64,000 bases of DNA from Thamnidium elegans. Taxonomy: Eukaryota > Mucoromycota > Mucoromycetes > Mucorales > Mucoraceae. Shown here piece after piece: positions 47,753 through 58,749 of this stretch. The DNA lies in the NCBI GenBank assembly GCA_025201345.1, contig JAIXMG010000001.1, positions 1,674,001-1,738,000 of the forward strand, given 5' to 3'. The notes beneath the pieces were generated by a model, which was given only the letters and a program-made list of their open reading frames with translations, was not told the origin of the DNA and searched no databases. Numbering within the stretch: the first letter of the stretch is position 1; each line of letters starts with the position of its first letter. Made by a program: the position numbers and the translations under genes.

Positions 47753-49540
47753 AAAGATACTTACGTGAAATTTTAAACCATTTCAACATTGACAGCAATA
47801 CACCTGATACAGATTTGGAAATAATTTCTCTGTTTCGAGTAATGTTAATGTCTTCCAATATTTCAGCTTCTTTATCTTTTCCAATAGAAACAGTTGATAA
47901 AAGTAATTTGAGTAATACGACGACAATATTTTGAAAATTAGGTACAATTGTCTCGTAAAGTAATTCGATTTGAGCCATTTTTCTCTGACCCGTCTCGTTT
48001 AATTTATCGTAAATGATCTCTTTCCAGTCATCTATTTTTTCATTCTGTCTTTGCCATCGATGGATCGCCTTTTCTCTTTCATATATAATTTGATAATTTG
48101 CTACAGAGATATATAAATGATCCATCCAGATTGAGCTTGCTTCAACTAAACTCTTTGGTATCATCGGACTATTATATGTATAAGGTAAAACATTTGTTGT
48201 TTCCATAGCTAATTGTTTTGTTTTTACCACTGTAGTATTGTTTGCTGGTTGGTTTTTGGATGGAAATAATGTTTGGTAAGGTAAATCAATATTCTTTGAC
48301 GACTTATAAAGTCCCATAGCCTTTGATAATTGTATGGAGGCAGCAATGGTTAACGGGCTTTTAATCTTTTCAGGAGGTGCTGTAGGACTAAATGATGGAT
48401 AACGCTCACACGATTGATGATAAAATGAATATAAATCTTCAGGTGTACATTTAACAAAGGTCGATTTATCGTTTATAACAGGTAAATTACATGCTGCTCT
48501 GATATTCGATTTCATCTCTACATAATTATCTCCCATAGTAACAGATAAAGCCTTATAAAGATTTAACATCAACTAGAAAAAAAAACATGAATTGCTCTGT
48601 TGCGTTTATCATTTTCTCTTTTTTTTTTCTTTTTTACCTTTTTTAATGGAAATGTCTTTGTAAAATGCTCTTTCAGTCTAACAACAAGATCAAATAGGAA
48701 TTCGGGTAATCTATTCTCTTCCAATTGGTTCTTGTTGAACAAGATAACCATAAACATAATCGTAAGATAAATATCGATTTCCTTACAAAATGATTCAACT
48801 AGTTCAGTTTGACAACTGGTATGGGTTAGTATACTCATTTAAATAAATACGGTCTACATACATTGTCAAATTCTCCAACTGATGGCATCCATAATCCAAA
48901 CACTTTTTGAGTGTAGTTATAATATCAGCGTCAAACAACAATTGATTGTTTTCTTGTAGATTAATCAAGTGTTTTATCTTGTTATGGTCGCCCATTACTT
49001 CACCATAGCATCCTATTTATTTATTTTTAAAAAAAAGATAATTGACAAATAAAACAAAAAATTTACCTAAAGAAATATATGCTAATGACTTTGCTGAAAA
49101 TAATCGTTTGTCTTCTTCCAATAAATCGAGGTAATCAGTCGCTTGTTGAATGATACTTTTTCTCTGTTCTAAAGAGCACTGCTCCCAAACTTGTATATAT
49201 TTTTTTCAAAAGAAAAGGAAAAAAAGAGTTCAGTTGCAATACAAACACTAATAAAAATATAAAAAATATCTACGTGTATATGTATCGTTATATTCGGCTT
49301 CATATTGTGGTAAGTCAATTTTTACTTCAGAATAAGCTATGAATTCGTTTATTTCGTCTACGGTAGTTTCTGGCTTATAATAATCGTAATAAGTATGGTG
49401 TTGAGACTTCTATATATTTTTAAAAAAAAGATGAGGAAAAGAGTATTCATTAAACAAGTACTGTAATACGTTACTTGGTTCTTCTCGCTCAACGCTTGTT
49501 TGATTTGCTCGGGTTTTACTGATGGATGTTCTTCTGTCAT
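46192..49540 (-). CDS. FAR11: STRIPAK complex subunit Far11/STRIP (HAM-2/PRO22 homologue)
   Basis: Far11/STRIP is the scaffold partner of striatin in the STRIPAK PP2A-kinase complex, which controls hyphal fusion, development and TORC2 signalling. Eleven exons give 915 aa: 49540..49475, 49409..49274, 49189..49067, 49012..48862, 48815..48638, 48572..47765, 47687..47558, 47506..47329, 47277..47172, 47116..47013, 46959..46192. The N-terminal N1221 region shows YYKPETTVDEINEFIAYSE, LPQYEAEYNDTY, and LFSAKSLAYISLG then CYGEV. The DUF3402 part shows YLSQILIDSGCMLLILKLL, HPVIDLYVLKNLKNQVPY with GKRWR, and DDWLSSPEGNGDMEEG. The tail contains an acidic Glu-run and ends GWPI. The ATG at 49540 was chosen; 33 further in-frame codons upstream exist but run into the divergent promoter. 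Confidence 0.9.
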
Positions 49541-49698
49541 ATATATATTTGTGAGGGTGAAAAGAGTGTCAAACTGCGAAATACTTGTAAGCGTGACGTT
49601 TTTATTTACAGCCATTCTGGATCCAAACGCGCTCTTTTTTTTATTGTTCATACGCGCGCGCACTAACCCCCTCCTCTTTTTTTTCTTAGTTTATCAGT
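49541..49698. promoter_or_regulatory. 158-bp divergent promoter between FAR11 and CAF-1 large subunit
   Basis: The two ATGs (49540 minus, 49699 plus) are only 158 bp apart, so both promoters must lie here or overlap the first exons. A GC-rich patch ATACGCGCGCGCACTAAC lies at 49650-49667, beside a T-rich run. No factor site is assigned. Confidence 0.5.
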
Positions 49699-52359
49699 AT
49701 GAATCTGGATACGGAAATGACGAATAGCGAGAATGCTCCTATTCATTTTATTTCGGAAAAGATGGAAACTTGTAAATATCAAAACCTTAAATAGCACCCA
49801 ATATATAACACTTGTTCTGATTCGTACATGTGTATTTAGTGCAAGTACCTGACAATACCCTTGTTTGCCCATATTTAAAAGATGGAAAACTGTATTTTAA
49901 CGAACCTAAATTAAGAGCTGAAAGTCATGTAAAAATTGCGGAAAGTAAGATAACATTACACACATACGCACTTGTTTCGAGTTAAAAAGCTAATAATACA
50001 TATCAAGAGCTTTTGGCTTATAGAGAATATAGAGCTAATATAGAAAAAGAAGACAACATTACTCAACTATCTGTAGAAATACCACCTATGTATATGGATT
50101 TAATTGCAGCGTTAGTTCAAGACTGTGAAGAGCCCTTTACTGTCCTTTCTACTCGTCTCGATGATCTATTATCTCCCTTTTTGAGAAACGAAAGTGGTAA
50201 GTTTTATTATTCTAGGAAAAAATAGAGAGGACATATCTTATTCACACGTTATTTAGCTTCCAATAAATTTGAATCTGCCATCCAAAAAGCTATAAGAAAA
50301 TTAGCTCATAAAGTCAATTATGGATTAAAAGAGGAAGTTTATGCAAGTATAGAACATACAGCTCCAAAGATCCCATGGGTAATATATTTATTTGTTGTAA
50401 AAGAGAGAATGGGGTTATTGATATTGTACGCATGTTAGCATTTATGTATTAGTAGATGGGAAGTAAAAGATATACAGCTGTTTCCAGAAGATATGCAGCA
50501 GGCTGTGTATTCGAGAATAGAAAACAGAAAACATGTAAGGGGGGGGGGGGGTTTTTTTTTTTAAAAAAAAAATGGATTTTGATGTGAATTCATATTAAAG
50601 AACATTGTATACTTATAGATGACAGACGTTTTTACCGAGTTTATTGAAAAATTACCGTCAACAGAAAGATCAACTATTATAAATACCAAACACCGTAGAA
50701 GCCCTATAGCACATAAAGAAGTAAGTTAGAGTCTGTATAGTTTTTTAAATCACTTTCTAAGTTTTTTTCCTTGTAAATAGCTAGAGGATATCCGACAAAA
50801 ACAATCGACAGAGATCGAACAACGTAAAAAGAAGGACGAAGAAAAAAAGAAGCGTGATGAGGAAAAGAAATTACACGATGAACAGAAACGAGTATTAGAA
50901 GAAGAAAAGAAAAAACAACGTGAAGAGGAAAAGCGAGTGCGCGAAGAAGAAAAGAGAGTACGCGAAGAGGAAAAGAGAATACGTGAAGAGGAAAAGAAAC
51001 TACGTGATGAAGAAAAAAAGAAGCGAGAGGATGAAAAGAAAAAGAAAGAACAGGTAATATATATATATATATGTATATGTATAAATATGAGAAGCTCTTT
51101 TCACTAAAAAGTATCAAGTGTAGTCTCAATTACGTCTCACTTCGTTATTCGCTAAAACATCCATATTCGAAGCTGCACCACCTGTGGAAAAAGTACTCGA
51201 GCCAGCAAACCCCACCTTATTCCCTGCATTTTATATTAAAGACAATGTAACTATTGCGGATCGCTCTCAATTACAGCATAGAAGCGGTAGTTATCAGAAT
51301 TTTAGAAGATCCTTAAATAGTTCTGCATCTGTATCTATCAATAACTTTTTATCAGAAATTAAAGAATCGAACCAAAAGAGAGGTGTGTCGACACACATTG
51401 ATATTCGTACATTGCTATTACCTGGTTCAGCGGATATATTACACGTACCCAATGTACGTCTTGTACTTCGCATGAAATTACTACAATTTACAGAAAACGT
51501 TAGGCCTGCTTATTATGGCACCTTCACTAAACGAAGCCTAACTGTAACAGGCAGGAGGCCGTTTGCCAAAGACGAATCAAAATTGGAATATGATATAGAC
51601 AGTGAAGCAGAATGGGAGCCAGAGGGAGAAGGTGAAGATATCGTTAGTGGTGATGAAGATGAAGATGACCCCAACACTGATATGATTGATCCTGAGGATG
51701 CCGGATGGCTAGTACCTGAAGGATATTTATCAGATAACGAAGGTGTTGAAGATGAAGAGTATGGTGATAGAGATGTTGGTAAAGCTTTAAATGTCACTAG
51801 CTCCACAAAGCGTATTGCTGTTCGCAAAATAGTTTTGGGCCCCTACTTTGAAGGGGAGACTGAAGAAGATGAAGCTATGAAGCCTTTTGAGACACAATTC
51901 TTTGTTGGTAAGTGTTTAATTGAATATTTATTTTAATTATTGCGAACTTAATTTCTTTTTTTTTCTTTACAAATAGATTTACCAGAGGGAGGATTCAACC
52001 CATTCTTTAAAGAGCCTTCAACTTCTAGCACAGCCGCTGCAGCTACTGTCGCTCCTACTACAGCCACAGTTCATGTCAAAGCAAATGATTTTACGAACGA
52101 ACATACGACTGCACTTATCAATGTTATAAACGAAAAATCTGGTGATTCCATCCCCAATCTTATTACGGAGGCAAAATCAAACTGGCTATTAAAGGGCGTA
52201 TCAAAGCGTCAATTAGAAGCAAAGATCAAAAATATTGCTATTAAAGAAAAACGAGGAAAAGATACGGTATGTGTATAAATCTCGATTATGGATATAACCT
52301 ATTTACTAACAAAAAATTAGAAACCAACGTGGTATATTAAAGAAAATTCCTCAACATAA
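49699..52359 (+). CDS. CAC1: Chromatin assembly factor 1 large subunit (CAF-1 p150/Cac1)
   Basis: CAF-1 deposits newly made H3-H4 on replicated DNA through its p150 subunit, which also binds PCNA. Ten exons give 690 aa: 49699..49771, 49840..49944, 50008..50196, 50257..50378, 50439..50534, 50619..50720, 50781..51053, 51124..51907, 51977..52266, 52321..52359. The KER region, an almost uninterrupted Lys/Glu/Arg helix, is in exon 7. SQLRLTSLFAK at the start of exon 8 looks like a PIP-box (QxxLxxLF). The ED/p150 core has LLQFTENVRPAYYGTF, RRPFAKDE, LEYDIDSEAEWEPEGEGED and the acidic stretch after it. The acceptor of exon 5 (TGTTAG at 50438) was chosen because later AGs break the frame. Confidence 0.9.
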
Positions 52360-52854
52360 AAATTATTGTATGATAAAGGTCTAGATGAGCCAGAAAACTC
52401 ATGCAAAAATGTTAATTCTCATGATAATAAACTTACCGAAAAAATGATGGTATCATTGAAGTTTTTAATTGTATCCGTAATCTCTTTTGTTGATTTGACG
52501 ATATTAATCAAACACCAACTATATATTATAAACAAATCATATCGTTAATTTGAGCAACATGTCAGGAGACATGTTCTATTTCAAAAAAAAGTATAGCTGC
52601 GCTATTTAAAGTACCGATATAACTAAGAAAAAGCCAGTTACAAAATTCTAGTTTAATTTACTTAACTGAAAAAAAAGGTGTGCGGTTTCGTGACAGCCCG
52701 TCAGAACTTTACTATTTATTTGAACTTTTTGATTTTTGATTGAAAACCCTCTTTATTCTCTTACCAATAACTGTATTCCTTTATTCGCTTGTTAGCATCT
52801 ATTATATCATCAACACTTACTTAATATCACCGTCTTTTACTTTATATTAACGAA
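52360..52854. other. Gap between CAF-1 gene and repeat copy B
   Basis: About 495 bp with no recognisable gene; CAF-1 3' UTR at the left. Similarity to the repeat unit starts at about 52855. Confidence 0.5.
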
Positions 52855-53259
52855 ACCTTATTTTTATCACGTGCGCTAACCTATTTGCTTTATTTTCGTG
52901 ATTGCATCGAATTCAATTTGCTACTACTATTATTAAATATAACAAAGATTAAAGATCTTTAATAGTTCATTTTTATTCATCTATAAATAAAAGTTTTATA
53001 TCCAAAACTGAGAGAGTAACTACGTTTTTAATAAAACGCGAGCTTAACGTCCGCTTAGCTAAACCGTCAAGTAAAAAAAAGGCCTTTAAACAGTAATTGC
53101 TCATTCATTATCTTTAGTAATAATATCATTTTTAATGCATTATAAGAGCCTGAAAGATTATACTATCATCGTTGTTTTTTTTATAAAGATACATAGATTT
53201 GATCTGGAGTAATCGCTAATAATCCGCGAAAAAAATCCAAAAAACAAAAGGGTTTGACC

Positions 53260-53584
53260 CCAGAAATGAAGCAGTTAATGTTGTATTTTCCAAACGTCGA
53301 AAAGATTGAAGTACACTGCTCCCTCCACATCGATTACCTCCGTCTTTTGTTAAATGCTGAATTTAAAAACATCAAAAAGTTTTCGTATGAACCTGGAACT
53401 CCCTATGGATATCCCGAGTATGATTTATAATGGAATTTTACCTCATATTAATGCGATACCTTTACGTGTCCATTTCATAAACTCATATTTATTTCAGACT
53501 AAATGTACCTGTGGTAGACAGGTCAAAAAACTAGTACCATCTCAAATATATGATTCACCGCCTATGAAAAAAGAACGCCAATGA
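53260..53584 (+). pseudogene. F-box/LRR-like coding remnant in copy B
   Basis: Counterpart of 10728-11036 with only a few substitutions (LTPEMKQLMLYFPNVEKI). The right end of copy B breaks off just inside the repeated start of this same frame (about 58590). Confidence 0.35.
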
Positions 53585-54226
53585 TCTCTATTCATATCTA
53601 GGTTTAACGACATAAGCTGTTCCTTTTACAGTCAAAAATAACTAAATGTAATTATAAAATAAAAATTAAAGAGATCTAGTAATGTTACAAATAAACTAAT
53701 AGAAATTTAATAAGGATAAAAAATAATAATAGCTGAACTAAAAGAAGAAAAGACAATGAAAATAAATGCAACAAATATGTGTATATCAGAATGAAAAATA
53801 ATAAAATTACATAATAAATGAAGTGATCAGGTAAAATGTGAAAATTGGATCTTAAAGAAGTGTCGTGTCTCGACTTGTGGTTATAACTCTTTTGTTACTA
53901 TGAATTCTAACATAAAACCAAAAGTATAATTAAAAGGTTAAAAGATAGTGTTACATATTGAGTTATTTGTAGTGGTAATAAAAATGAAGAATGAGATAGA
54001 AATTAAATAAACAGTAAGGCTGTTATAAAAGTTCAGTAAAAGTATAGTGAGCACCAGGTTTTAAGTTGTCCAACTGTAAAAGATATTATAAACCGAAAGG
54101 TTTATAATAAAGAAAAGTAAAATAAATAGTAGAAGAGCTATGTACTTGAGGAGTATGGAAAATTCAGTGCGTAACAATAGATAAACACTATTCTTTGACG
54201 TAAACAACACACAGAAATGGTCATAC

Positions 54227-54257
<31 letters not shown>

Positions 54258-54596
54258 GTTAATATCAAAAAGAGAGGAAGTACATCTAGTACTGATGTCA
54301 GGCCTAGATTCGCGCACATTAAGTCCACGGACAACTAGTGCAGTTGCTAGGGTCTAGGTATCCTACATGTCGTTGTCTATCCTTCCTCACTATTTGAAAT
54401 CATTTTCACCTCTTATATAGGCGACCAAAAACAATGACAACTCAAATTGTGGTTCAAATTTTTTTTTTCCCTTTTTTTTTTTTTCTTTTTTTGGATTAGG
54501 TCTAAAATTTTACTATGGCAGCTTATAAAAAAAAATCTGTTTCAGGTGTTTACTGATTAAAAAGAAAAATAAAAGAAAGGTACTGGCGATACCGAG

Positions 54597-54820
54597 TGTA
54601 GATTGGTCTCCTATGGACGTTGATGTGAACGCACAATTTAAAAAAGGTCGTCAAGACTCGCAAGATCACTTGTAGTGTATGTGATAAAGTTGACCATGTT
54701 ATGAAGGACTGTTGGATTCTACAAGAAGCGAAGAAGAAGGCTCTCGGTCGTCAAGATAAGAAGGCAAATCCCATTTTGCTCTTACGATATCTGTCAGATT
54801 TTGAAGTTCAGCATAATTGA
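54597..54820 (+). pseudogene. Gag-like zinc-knuckle fragment, frameshifted (copy B)
   Basis: The frame PMDVDVNAQFKKGRQ is kept, but about 16 bases are missing relative to copy A just before the knuckle, causing a stop. The knuckle's Cys codons survive out of frame. Confidence 0.6.
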
Positions 54821-54997
54821 ACTTTTTCATATATAGAGTTACATTATTAAAGGGACAAATAGTACGCTGTCAAAATCAAACAAATACAAGTCTATTTGAA
54901 TTACGATTACTACTACTACGACCAAAAGGATATTCGCAGATGTTTTTCGTTTAAAAAATAAAAAAGAGACATGTGTATATTAGAACGGTGTTTTATT

Positions 54998-55856
54998 TTA
55001 GCATTTAATGATTTGGCGTTTAGAGTGACTACAAAAGCTATGAAGATCACTGATGAGTACATCATTACAGACATCGCCAATCCCATTAGATAACTTTTCT
55101 TCACTCATAAGCTGATCACGCTTCATTTTCCCTTTAACTATTACCCAAAATTGTTCAATGGGGTTCAATTCAGGTGAATAAGGAGGTAGATACATGACTT
55201 TGTAGCCTTTACTTTCAATTTTCCGTAACATCAGCTTGGATTTATGAATATAAGCATTATTCATAACGGTGTAGTTTCCCTTAAAAGTTTCATCAAGGTT
55301 CATAACACTAAGAAGTTCGTTCATAAACTTGATAAAATGAGCAGTAGGCGTGCCTTTTGGTGTTGGCTTATTATCGGCAGGATCATCGTCAACTTCTGGA
55401 TCCTCTGTGCTAATCTCGGTTGCAGTTCTTTTTTTTTCTGAATATAACAGGGTCATTACCAAGTAGCTCGTTATGCTCGGTTGTAAATGAGCTTTTCGAA
55501 CCACTGTTTTGTCCAGACTTTTTATACACAACCTCTTCTGTCCCTTCGGTAATACTTCCACCATCTTAACGCAGTGCGGTAATTAATATTTAAGTCTCTT
55601 GCAACTTTGGCCACCAGTTCCACGCTCTTGAGAATTTTCGAGCATACGGTCTATAAACGTTTCTCTGGTGAAGTCGCTGTAATTGTTGTATGACTCCATT
55701 GATGGCTTTAACTTACTAGGTTTCGACTGCGTTTTAACTGAGAACCCTTCAACAATTTTTTTTTGGGGGGCGCTTAACGCTCAAGTAATTTTGTCGACTA
55801 GTTATTGTTTCAAGAACTAGGTTGGGATCATCGATATATGTTAAAACATCCTCCAT
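54998..55856 (-). pseudogene. Tc1/mariner DD34E transposase pseudogene (copy B)
   Basis: From the ATG at 55856: MEDVLTYIDDPN, a frame break at the G/A tract near 55757-55773, helix-turn-helix (VAKVA/STALRWWKYY-like), SFTTEHNELL, then the DDE C-terminal half. A continuous 188-codon frame (55564..54998) covers the last part: KKRTATEI, FIKFMNELLSVMNLDETF, VMNNAYIHKS, YLPPYSPELNPIEQFW, KGKMKRDQL. The second catalytic Asp is Asn here (VMNN against VMDN in copy A), and the region with the first catalytic Asp is deleted as in copy A. It is longer and more intact than A at the C-terminus but catalytically dead. Confidence 0.8.
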
Positions 55857-56574
55857 CGGATCGTAAACTTTTTCTTTTTCATTAAAAATGTCTCCCTGTC
55901 CATCTTCATAAAAAAAAAGTATTCATTATTATGTTATATTTTATTAGAAAGAGAGAGGGACAAAACCAGATATAGAAGATATGCGACAATTAGTGGTATA
56001 TTGTTATAAAATTCGTTAAAAGTCTAAAATAAGATGGTTTTTAATAATTTGAAAAAGGATAGTTATTTTATATGAAGTGAGATTTGAATTCAATGACAGT
56101 TGAATTGATTGTGTTAAAGATAACCTCTTATAGTTTATTGTGATTATTTGTGCATAAATAATCTGTGCCTGACATTTGTATAAAAGGGAAAGTGGTGATT
56201 TTCCTGCTGTACCACAAATAAATAAATACTTTAATTATTACACAGGAAAATAATTAAGTTTGTCGAATAAAATCCAAAGTAGACCTTGAATAGTAATCGA
56301 AAGATTAGATATATAGCTGGTATATATCAGCCAGCTTCACTGTAACTAGGCAACACTACAAAAAAAGGTCACACAAAAAAGATCACACAAAAAATGCCAC
56401 ACGTCACACAAATCATGGCAACGAATCACGGGTATAAATTGACCCGTTTTTTTTTTTCCTTTTTTGTTTTTTCTCTTTTTTTTTCTTCACAACTACAAAA
56501 GGTAACTGGCCAGATATTTACTAACTATTATTACAGTTTTTGGGACTCTGATCAAGTCTTTTTTCTGTAATAGT

Positions 56575-56820
56575 AGTGCTTATGGTACCATTTGCGCCTT
56601 GTAATCTTTTTTTTTGAGGGTTTACAGATTTGACCCATCTGCAGGGCTTTTTTCCAAAAGAGACAACTTGTGAATTTACATCCCCATTCCGCTTTTTCTT
56701 ACCGCGGGGTGGGGATGTAAATTCACAAGTTGTCTCTTTTGGAAAAAAGCCCTGCAGATGGGTCAAATCTGTAAACCCTCAAAAAAAAAATTGCATGGCG
56801 CAAATGGTACCATAAGCACT
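56575..56820. repeat. Foldback palindrome (MITE-like), copy B
   Basis: A perfect 70-bp inverted repeat (56616-56685 with 56711-56780) surrounds a 25-bp centre. A further 24-bp inverted pair flanks it outside (56575-56598 with 56797-56820). Inner ends read TTTACAGATTTGACCC and its inverse, resembling Tc1/mariner-type terminal repeats next to a TA. Because it is palindromic, both strands give nearly the same short peptide. Confidence 0.9.
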
Positions 56821-56978
56821 GGCTGGTAGAAAGTTGGAGTGATACGAGGAGAGAAGGAAAGTATCATAAAAACATTCTGCTGCAAATAAAAAAGAGTTGA
56901 TTTCTAACTTTTTCTTATTTAGCAACCCAACCCAAAGGGCCAAAAATAAAATAAAAACGAAAAAAAAGCTATAAATAA

Positions 56979-57060
56979 AAATGAGTGTCTTTAAAAATGA
57001 GTGCCTTAAAAATGAGTGTCTTTAAAAATGAGTGTCCTAAAAATGAGTGTCCTAAAAAGA
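56979..57060. repeat. 18-bp minisatellite, about five units (copy B)
   Basis: Head-to-tail AAAAATGAGTGTCTTT-type units; five here against four in copy A. Confidence 0.8.
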
Positions 57061-57581
57061 GAATGAGAAAGCGTTTTAAAAAAGAATGTCTTAAAAAAAG
57101 AGAATGCATTATAAAAAAAAAAGGAAGGCATTATAAAAAAGGGAAGGCATTATAAAAAAGAAAAGGCTTCTTAAAAAGGGAAAGATAATGTCTGCCCTAA
57201 CTCTCATTAAATGTAAACATTACTTTAATGTTTTTTTCTTCCTTTTAATAATCTATCCGCAACATTCTTAATAAAGCTTGCTGTTATTTTTACAGTAAAA
57301 TATAAATCCCAAACAGAACCCAAACAGAACCCTAATTATGCAATGCGTACATGTAAATGAGATGCTGGATCTTCATTATATTATCTTTTATTTAATAAAA
57401 AATTATAAAGTGTACTTCTCTCGGGTACGGCCTTATAGTTTATATTCTTTTAATTATTTTTTGTTATTATACTCTGTAATTGACAGTTGCATTTTCTTTG
57501 TACTACAACGACCCCTATTTTAAAACTCAAACAAATGCAAATACAATTCCTTTTACATCTTTCTTTTATATCTTTCTTTCT

Positions 57582-57620
57582 TTTACTTTTACTTTTACTT
57601 TTACTTTTACTTTTACTTTC
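57582..57620. repeat. TTTTAC hexamer microsatellite
   Basis: About six tandem TTTTAC units in a pyrimidine-rich stretch; shorter and more irregular at the corresponding site of copy A (about 9650-9675). Confidence 0.7.
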
Positions 57621-58749
57621 CTTTCCTTTTCTTAATCTCACCCACCACTTGCAACATATATTTTTATTTTATTTATGTATTTTGTTTTTTCTTTTGACAT
57701 TGAGCATGTAGCAACGAAATGTGCCATATTATCCAAGTCAGTTATAAAAACGTAGTAACAACAAAACACTCCAAAGGGACAAGAGCAAAATAATTGAAAG
57801 AAGAGAGCAATTGTGGCGTGATAATTATTGCGGTATTGCAGCTTAAAAAATCGCTCACATAAGAAATCACTGCTAATTTTACCAACTATAACAAATAACG
57901 GTTCTTAATTTATTAAAAAACAGGAAAAGCTTTTTGGACCCAAGTTGTATAATATAAAATAGTTGTTTTAAATATATCTTTGATAAAAAAAATTAAAAAC
58001 GTACTTTTTTGTTTTTTTTTCGTTTTTCATTTTTGGGGTCAACCCTTTGGTTTTTTGGCCAAAAATCACGGATGTTTTGCGATTTATCTGGAACCACTTT
58101 GTCTTTTGTTATAGGAAAATTACTGACAATAAAGCACTTGTTTAGACGCTTCTAATTCATCTTAATTTATATCTCTAATGCAAAAATTGAAAGATTGATC
58201 ACTGTTTAAAAATTACTTTTTTTGGGCAAAAAAACCTTACTTTATTTTTCTTTATTTTTGTGATTACATCGGATTCAGTTGCTACTACTATTATTAAATA
58301 TAACAAAGATTAAAGATCTTTAATAGTTCATTTTATTCATTTATAAATAAAAGTGCTACATCCAAAACTGAGAGAGTAAATACGCTTTTAATAAAACGCC
58401 GGCTTAACGTCCGCTCAACTAAACCGTCAAGTAAAAAAAAGGCCTTTAAACGGTAATTACTCGTTCATTATCTTTAGTAATAATCTGATTTTTAATGCAT
58501 TAGAAGCGCCTGAAAGAGTATACTATTACCGTTGGTTTTTTTTCTATAAAGATACATAAATTTGATCCGAGAAACAAAAGGGCTTGACCTTCCCCCCTAT
58601 CACTCTTTAATAATTATAGAAAAATATACCTCGCCGATACTTTTCAGCCATAACTAAATTAGAAACCAGAAAGTATGGATTTGATCACATAGTCAAGTAA
58701 ATCTACTTTGCAGTCTTAATACTCAAATAACTAGGTTATGTAGCATACA

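Larger units (their letters stand above)
52855..58590. mobile_element. Composite ~5.4-kb repeat unit, copy B (different permutation, with ~350-400-bp end duplication)
   Basis: Same unit as copy A but opened elsewhere. It starts at a point corresponding to 10318 of copy A, runs through the transposase, continues into sequence corresponding to 7564-10318, and then repeats its own first few hundred bp (58238-58590 matches 52855-53265). Contents in order: F-box/LRR-like remnant (53260-53580), knuckle fragment with a frameshift deletion (about 54597-54820), transposase pseudogene (minus, 54998-55856), perfect foldback (56575-56820) and minisatellite (about 56979-57060). Large blocks are nearly identical to copy A (for example 53360-54300 against 10840-11760). 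Copy B lacks about 200 bp present in A between T tracts (about 11930-12115). Confidence 0.85.

Noticed and set aside
50704..51129. 141-codon minus-strand frame rich in Phe, Leu and Ser opposite CAF-1 exon 7
   Set aside because: It is the antisense of the Lys/Glu-rich KER exon (AAG/GAA codons), not a gene.
56521..56815. Two overlapping 61-81-codon frames on opposite strands with the same peptide (THLQGFFPKETTCEF)
   Set aside because: The identical peptides arise from the palindrome itself; there is no evidence of a gene.
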